Assembly: GCF_029027585.1 (NCBI RefSeq)
Contig: NZ_CP093397.1
Location: 1,911,405-1,975,404 of the forward strand
DNA length: 64,000 bases
DNA from: Sulfurimonas sp.
GTDB taxonomy: Bacteria > Campylobacterota > Campylobacteria > Campylobacterales > Sulfurimonadaceae
Direction of reading: 5' to 3'
The translations under genes were made by a program, and so were the position numbers. Under the pieces are notes generated by a model. That model saw only the letters and a list, made by a program, of their open reading frames with translations, made no database searches and was not told the DNA's origin. Shown here piece after piece: positions 59,817 through 64,000 of this stretch. How positions within the stretch are numbered: the stretch's first letter is position 1; the number at the start of each line of letters is the position of its first letter.

Positions 59817-61438
59817 ATAAGTAAGATAATATTTAAGAGTGTCATTATAATGAAACCAGCCTTATAAAAAGCCAATGGTGAGCGTTCCATAAGAGTTGCA
59901 TTTTTAGCAAAAAATGGTTTTACTTTTGTTGGATTTTTAAGTTCATACTCCATTTCTGAATAATGCTCATATCTTCTGCCTTTATCAAGCGCTATAGAGC
60001 GAAGTATTACGCTGTCTAGCCAGTTTGGTATGTTGTTGTTATATAAACTTGGTTTTTTTGCTTCTTTAAATGTTGGAGATTGAAAAGGTTCTATCTCGCC
60101 ATAAGGATATTTGCCCGTTAGGGCTAAATAGATGCTAATACCAATCGCAAAAATCTCACTTGACTCATTGATGGCAGCATCTTCAAAGCGTTCTGGAGAT
60201 AAAAAACTAGGTGTTCCTGCTTTTGTAGTATTTGAAAATATCTCAGTTATACTTCCAAAATCAATGATTTTAAATTCTAGATTTTCATTTTCATCTTTTG
60301 CTATCATAATATTTGGAGGTTTTATATCGCCATGAACTAAATCGTATTTTAATAAAAATTGTGACATATTTAAAAGTGTAATAGACAAAGCAATAGCGTC
60401 ATCTATTGTGAGTTTTTTAATAGCTAAATAATTATCTAAATCTTCTCCAGCAAAAAGTTGCATAACATAGTAACGGTAAGTTCTATTTTTTGGTATTACA
60501 GCCTTAGGGAAAAAGTTTGCTTTTAGTCTTTTTGCATTCCATGCTTCTTTAACAAAAACATCCAACGCCATCTCATCATCAATAGCTTCAATAGGAGCAA
60601 ATTTTATAACATATTGTTTTGTGTTTTTACTACACAACCAAGTTCTATCATTTTCAATGAGTGACTTTTGGAGTTTATACTCATCAATAACTTGTCCTTT
60701 TTTTAAACCTTTAGGAATAGGTAAATTTTGATGTTTTAAAAGTTGTAAATCATTAGCTTTTAAAACTTTAATTACAACAGCAGTAGTATCGTCAGGTAAA
60801 TCATCTTTTAAAAGTTTAGAAGCACTTTTAACCAAAGAAGAGGCACCATTAAATATATTTACTTCGAGTGTTTCGTGGCCGAGTACATTGTAAAGCCCAT
60901 CACTACATAATAAAATTTTATCGTCATCTTGAATAATATTTTCAAAGTAATAAGGCTCAACATCTTTATCTATTCCGATTGCTTGAGTGAGTACATTTTC
61001 GTAACCATCTTCATTCATTATATGGTCATGAGATAATTGATTTAGTTTTTTGTTTCTATGTAGATAAACTCTAGAATCTCCAACATTTGCGCCATAAAGT
61101 TTGTTACCTTGAATAACTACAATACAAAGAGTCGTTACTAACTCACTTCTTTCATAGTTTAGCATTGATTCTTGATAAAGTATAGAGTTTATAGAATTTA
61201 TAAAAGTATGGATAGATTTTTCTATGCTCCATGTTTTAGGGCGAATTTTAAAGTTATTCATCAAGTAAGTTGTAACTCGCATAGCAGCAGCAGCACCTTC
61301 ACTAGCACTTCCAACTCCATCACAAACGATAGATATAGTTAAATCACCTATTGTTTTTGTATCGTAAAAATCATCACCTTTTAGTTCTCTTCTTTTTGCA
61401 AGTGAAAAACCAGTCGTTTTAATGTTTGAAGATGGCAT
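59801..61438 (-). CDS. PP2C phosphatase-Ser/Thr kinase fusion, tail-anchored
   Basis: 545 residues. PP2C occupies ~1-235: SIVCDGVGSASEGAAAAM, GANVGDSRVYLHRNKKL, LLCSDGLYNVLG, DDTTAVVIKV. The kinase spans ~260-500: VIKFAPIEAIDDE (lysine), HGDIKPPNIMIAKD near 371 (HGD for HRD), IIDFGSITEIF, GTPSFLSPERF and AIGISIYLALTGKYPYG. A final helix (GFIIMTLLNIILLIW) anchors the C-terminus in the membrane. One protein therefore carries both writer and eraser of Ser/Thr phosphorylation. Similar fusions lie beside nitrate-transport genes in pseudomonads, and a NarK-type carrier is encoded 2 kb away here. Confidence 0.88.
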   Translation of the reverse strand: MPSSNIKTTGFSLAKRRELKGDDFYDTKTIGDLTISIVCDGVGSASEGAAAAMRVTTYLMNNFKIRPKTWSIEKSIHTFINSINSILYQESMLNYERSELVTTLCIVVIQGNKLYGANVGDSRVYLHRNKKLNQLSHDHIMNEDGYENVLTQAIGIDKDVEPYYFENIIQDDDKILLCSDGLYNVLGHETLEVNIFNGASSLVKSASKLLKDDLPDDTTAVVIKVLKANDLQLLKHQNLPIPKGLKKGQVIDEYKLQKSLIENDRTWLCSKNTKQYVIKFAPIEAIDDEMALDVFVKEAWNAKRLKANFFPKAVIPKNRTYRYYVMQLFAGEDLDNYLAIKKLTIDDAIALSITLLNMSQFLLKYDLVHGDIKPPNIMIAKDENENLEFKIIDFGSITEIFSNTTKAGTPSFLSPERFEDAAINESSEIFAIGISIYLALTGKYPYGEIEPFQSPTFKEAKKPSLYNNNIPNWLDSVILRSIALDKGRRYEHYSEMEYELKNPTKVKPFFAKNATLMERSPLAFYKAGFIIMTLLNIILLIWMDS

Positions 61439-61510
61439 AAGTCCCTCTTTATTTTATATAAAATATTTTATCAAAATTTATACTATAATTGCTTAGAAGG
61501 TTGCATAAAT

Positions 61511-62710
61511 ATGAGTCAAAACATAGATTTAGTTATAAAATCAGAATTTGTTGATAGTTATAAAGATGGTTATCCACTTTTATCAAAAGAATCAATCCTT
61601 AATCTTGATAAACTAAAAACTCAAGGTCAAATACTAAACTTAGTAGATGCTAAGAAAAAGTTTATTGCACAGGCCTATTTTGGCATACAAAACAAAGGCT
61701 ATGGTTGGCTTTTATCTTTGAGAGAAGATGAAAAAATAGATAGTTCTTTTTTTTTATATAAATTTAATGAAGCATTAAAATATAGAGAGAAATTTTATGC
61801 CGATAAATCAACAACTGCTTTTAGAATGTTCAATGCTGAAGGTGATGGCATCGGAGGTTTGAGTATTGATTGTTTTGATGGGTTTTATCTTATAACTTGG
61901 TATTCTGAGGGCATATATACTTTTAAAAGTGAGATATTAAAAGCACTAAAGTTATCTCTTAACTACAAAGGCATCTATGAAAAAAAGAGATTTGATACTA
62001 AAGGTACATATCTTGATGATGCAGATGATTTTGTTTGTGGAGTTAAAGCCTCTGAGCCTTTAATAGTAAAAGAAAATGATGTTAATTTTGCCATTTACTT
62101 AGATGAGGGGGCTATGGTTGGTGTTTTTTTAGACCAAAGAGAAGTTAGAAAAACTCTGAGAGATAAGTATGCAAAAGGAAAAACAGTTTTAAATACTTTT
62201 TCTTATACTGGAGCTTTTTCAGTTTTTGCCGCTCTTGGTGGAGCAAAAAAAACTATAAGTGTTGACTTAGCAAAAAGAAGTTTGCCAAAAACAAAAGAAC
62301 AATTTAGCATAAATGATATAGATGTATCTATGCAAGATATAATTGTTGAAGATGTGTTTAACTATTTTAAATATGCTCTGCGAAAAAAACTTCTTTTTGA
62401 TTTAGTTGTTCTTGACCCACCAAGCTTTGCTAGAAGTAAAAAACATACTTTTTCAGCTTCAAAAGATTATGTAAAACTTTTAAAAGAGGCTATACAAATA
62501 ACTTCAAAAAATGGAGTAATAGTAGCATCTACAAATGCTTCAAATTTTTCTATGATGACTTTTAGAGGTTTCATAGATAAAGCGTTTAAAGAGTTAAAGG
62601 GAAGATTTAAAGTGCAAGAGAGTTTTTCTCTCCCGCAAGACTTTAGAGTAAATCCAAAGTTTAAAGAAGGTAACTATTTAAAAGTTGTTTTTATAAAAAA
62701 ACTTACTTAA
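61511..62710 (+). CDS. Class I SAM-dependent 23S rRNA methyltransferase, RlmI-like
   Basis: 399 residues. An N-terminal PUA-like part is followed by the conserved SSFFLYKFNEALKYREKFY and FRMFNAEGDGIGGLSIDCFD blocks. The Rossmann methyltransferase has VLNTFSYTGAFSVFAALGGA (motif I) and LVVLDPPSFARSKK (motif IV, D-P-P-S/A-F). The group methylates cytosine-5 or guanosine in 23S rRNA (RlmI makes m5C1962). The exact target is inferred. It converges with the FKBP gene, overlapping by 8 bp. Confidence 0.88.
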   Translation: MSQNIDLVIKSEFVDSYKDGYPLLSKESILNLDKLKTQGQILNLVDAKKKFIAQAYFGIQNKGYGWLLSLREDEKIDSSFFLYKFNEALKYREKFYADKSTTAFRMFNAEGDGIGGLSIDCFDGFYLITWYSEGIYTFKSEILKALKLSLNYKGIYEKKRFDTKGTYLDDADDFVCGVKASEPLIVKENDVNFAIYLDEGAMVGVFLDQREVRKTLRDKYAKGKTVLNTFSYTGAFSVFAALGGAKKTISVDLAKRSLPKTKEQFSINDIDVSMQDIIVEDVFNYFKYALRKKLLFDLVVLDPPSFARSKKHTFSASKDYVKLLKEAIQITSKNGVIVASTNASNFSMMTFRGFIDKAFKELKGRFKVQESFSLPQDFRVNPKFKEGNYLKVVFIKKLT

Positions 62711-63416
62711 TCTCTAGTAATTCAACATCAAAAGCAAGTGTGGCATCTGGACCTATACTAGGTGGTGCACCTCTTTTACCATAAGCAAGTTCTGCTGGAA
62801 TAACTAGATGCCACTTACTTCCAACTTTCATCTTTTGTAGAGCCTCTGTCCAACCTTTTATAACAGCGTTTACAGGGAAACTTACAGTTTCGCCTCTATC
62901 ATAAGAGCTATCAAAAACAGTACCGTCTATCAGCGTTCCATGATAGTGAGTTACTACTGTGTCTGTAAGTTTTGGAGATTTTCCTTTTCCTTCTTTAATC
63001 ACATTATACTGAAGTCCACTTTTTAGTGTTATGACACCATCTTTTTTCTTATTTGCTTCAAGAAATGCTTTTCCTTCTTTTATGTTTTGATTTGAAAATT
63101 TATCTACCATTGCTAGTTCTCTTTTTTTCTTAACTTGAGAAAATGCTTCCATTGTTTTACGCATTTCATCGTTGCTAAGTCTTGGTTTTTTGCCTGAGAA
63201 AACATCACTCATACCAAGTTTCATAGCATCTAAGTTTATGTCATCTTTAGAAATCATAAGTTGTTTTCCAAGTTGAGTTCCGATAACATAAGCCGCTTTT
63301 TGTTCTTGTGTTTTAAGTGAAATTACATCTGGTTTTTTAACTTCTTTTTTAGTGTCAAAACAAGCAGTTAAAAGCAGTGCTGAAGATATTGTAAGTATTA
63401 GAATTTTAGAATTCAT
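62703..63416 (-). CDS. FKBP-type peptidyl-prolyl isomerase lipoprotein (FkpA/Mip-like)
   Basis: 237 residues. The lipoprotein signal LTISSALLLTACFD anchors it to the envelope through cysteine ~19. Residues ~35-125 form the helical dimerisation domain (QKAAYVIGTQLGKQLM, NDEMRKTMEAFSQVKKK). The C-terminal FKBP domain has VVTHYHGTLIDGTVFDSSYD, ALQKMKVGSKWHLVIPAELA and YGKRGAPPSIGPDATLAFDV. It is a periplasmic folding catalyst for envelope proteins. A NarK-like gene lies upstream on the same strand, separated by 64 bp. Confidence 0.93.
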   Translation of the reverse strand: MNSKILILTISSALLLTACFDTKKEVKKPDVISLKTQEQKAAYVIGTQLGKQLMISKDDINLDAMKLGMSDVFSGKKPRLSNDEMRKTMEAFSQVKKKRELAMVDKFSNQNIKEGKAFLEANKKKDGVITLKSGLQYNVIKEGKGKSPKLTDTVVTHYHGTLIDGTVFDSSYDRGETVSFPVNAVIKGWTEALQKMKVGSKWHLVIPAELAYGKRGAPPSIGPDATLAFDVELLEIK

Positions 63417-63480
63417 CTATCGCCTTTTATTTAATTATGGTAATTATAGCGATAGATAATGAATGTGTCTAATTTTAAAG

Positions 63481-64000
63481 CTAAATTCTTCCTCCAGCTT
63501 TAAAACCCCAAGTAGTCCTCCATCTAGTTTTAACCAAACTAAGTCCCATGATTGCAACAAGAACAACACAAGCAAAGATTAAAAATCCTGCTGTATAGCC
63601 ATCAAAAGCACCTTTACTCCAACCTAGAGTTTTTATGAGTGCTGTTCCACCAAGTCCACCTGCACAACCAACAAGACCTGTCATGATACCGATGTCTTTA
63701 CCAAATCTTTGTGGAACTAGTTGAAATACTGCACCATTTGCCATTCCTAAGTTAGCCATGATTAAAAACAAAACTAATATAGCAAGTGTAAATGGTAACT
63801 CAACTAAAGCGCTAATAGTTACTAAAACTGCTACTGCACTATAAAAAAAGTAAAGTGATTTAACACCACCTATCTTATCTGCAATGTTCCCACCAACAGG
63901 ACGAAGAATTGCACCTGCAAAGATACATAAAGCTCCAAAGTAACCCGCGATTACTTTTACATTTGTTTCATCTAGCATCTCTAAACCAAAAGAAGACATA
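63481..64000 (-). CDS. NarK-type nitrate/nitrite MFS transporter, 3' part only
   Basis: About 173 C-terminal residues; the gene continues beyond the window, and the methionine at 63999 is internal. AGAILRPVGGNIADKIGGVK is the MFS loop with the nitrate-carrier R-P-x-G-G pattern. MANLGMANGAVFQLVPQRFG and LVGCAGGLGG match the NarK nitrate signature region. Remaining helices end in KTRWRTTWGFKAGGRI. It moves nitrate or nitrite across the inner membrane. Position near the PP2C-kinase fusion recalls nitrate-assimilation loci of other proteobacteria. Confidence 0.88.
   Translation of the reverse strand, partial: MSSFGLEMLDETNVKVIAGYFGALCIFAGAILRPVGGNIADKIGGVKSLYFFYSAVAVLVTISALVELPFTLAILVLFLIMANLGMANGAVFQLVPQRFGKDIGIMTGLVGCAGGLGGTALIKTLGWSKGAFDGYTAGFLIFACVVLVAIMGLSLVKTRWRTTWGFKAGGRI

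Noticed and set aside
57385-61438. TerY-P triad or type VI secretion phosphorylation module
   Set aside because: No vWA-domain protein, FHA domain or T6SS structural gene is present, and kinase and phosphatase are fused.

Overview
The window is AT-rich DNA (about 30% G+C by eye) from a member of the Campylobacterota. A free-living sulfur oxidiser of the Sulfurimonas type is my best guess. The guess rests on gene content and codon use: a short Sua5-like protein, a UPF0323 lipoprotein, a Campylobacterota-style porin, an ActP/Acs acetate operon, QueH, and a NarK-type carrier at the edge. No rRNA or other decisive marker is present, so the genus is inferred.

Layout. (1) 1-15259, surface-glycan locus. 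It holds a CmcI-like methyltransferase-fold protein, several glycosyltransferases, a membrane acyltransferase, GDP-mannose dehydratase, the CapE/CapF/CapG set for UDP-N-acetyl-L-fucosamine, a WbuB-like transferase, a WecA/WbpL-type initiating transferase and a PglF/WbpM-type dehydratase. A CopG/PIN toxin-antitoxin pair sits between the last two. Three genes here are broken by single-base indels. (2) 15264-29006, mostly minus-strand housekeeping: glutathionylspermidine synthase-like protein, Sua5-like protein, carB, a MipA-like outer-membrane protein, mreC, mreB, clpX, lpxA, fabZ, queH, a META-domain lipoprotein and a cyclophilin. (3) 29073-38434, plus strand: a two-component system, an outer-membrane porin, the acetate operon (DUF485, ActP, a cNMP/CBS protein, a DnaQ-like exonuclease, Acs) and pyrF. 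(4) 39154-39244, tRNA-Ser(GCU), the attachment site of an integrated element.

(5) 39245-53358, a filamentous-phage (inovirus) prophage of about 14.1 kb. It is bounded by a 23-bp direct repeat of the tRNA 3' end. The minus-strand lytic operon encodes, in transcription order, three overlapping micro-ORFs, a candidate ssDNA-binding protein, two small proteins, two related pVIII-like coat proteins, small membrane proteins, a pIII/TspB-like adsorption protein, a DUF2523 protein, a secretin, a Zot/pI ATPase, an HUH Rep, two small proteins and a tyrosine integrase. An IS3-family element splits the secretin. A divergent plus-strand module encodes an HTH repressor, a membrane-anchored Mrr-like nuclease and a secreted protein with a TonB C-terminal-like domain. 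I consider this module the most interesting part of the window, because the TonB/TolA-like protein could block the phage's own entry route.

(6) 53412-64000, host genes: a membrane protein and ung on the plus strand; then a tightly overlapping minus-strand operon (PP2C-kinase fusion, an unknown protein, a trypsin-like protease with a zinc ribbon and no signal peptide, an M3 oligopeptidase, an exported endonuclease/exonuclease-fold protein); then an RlmI-like methyltransferase, an FKBP lipoprotein and the end of a NarK-family nitrate/nitrite carrier.
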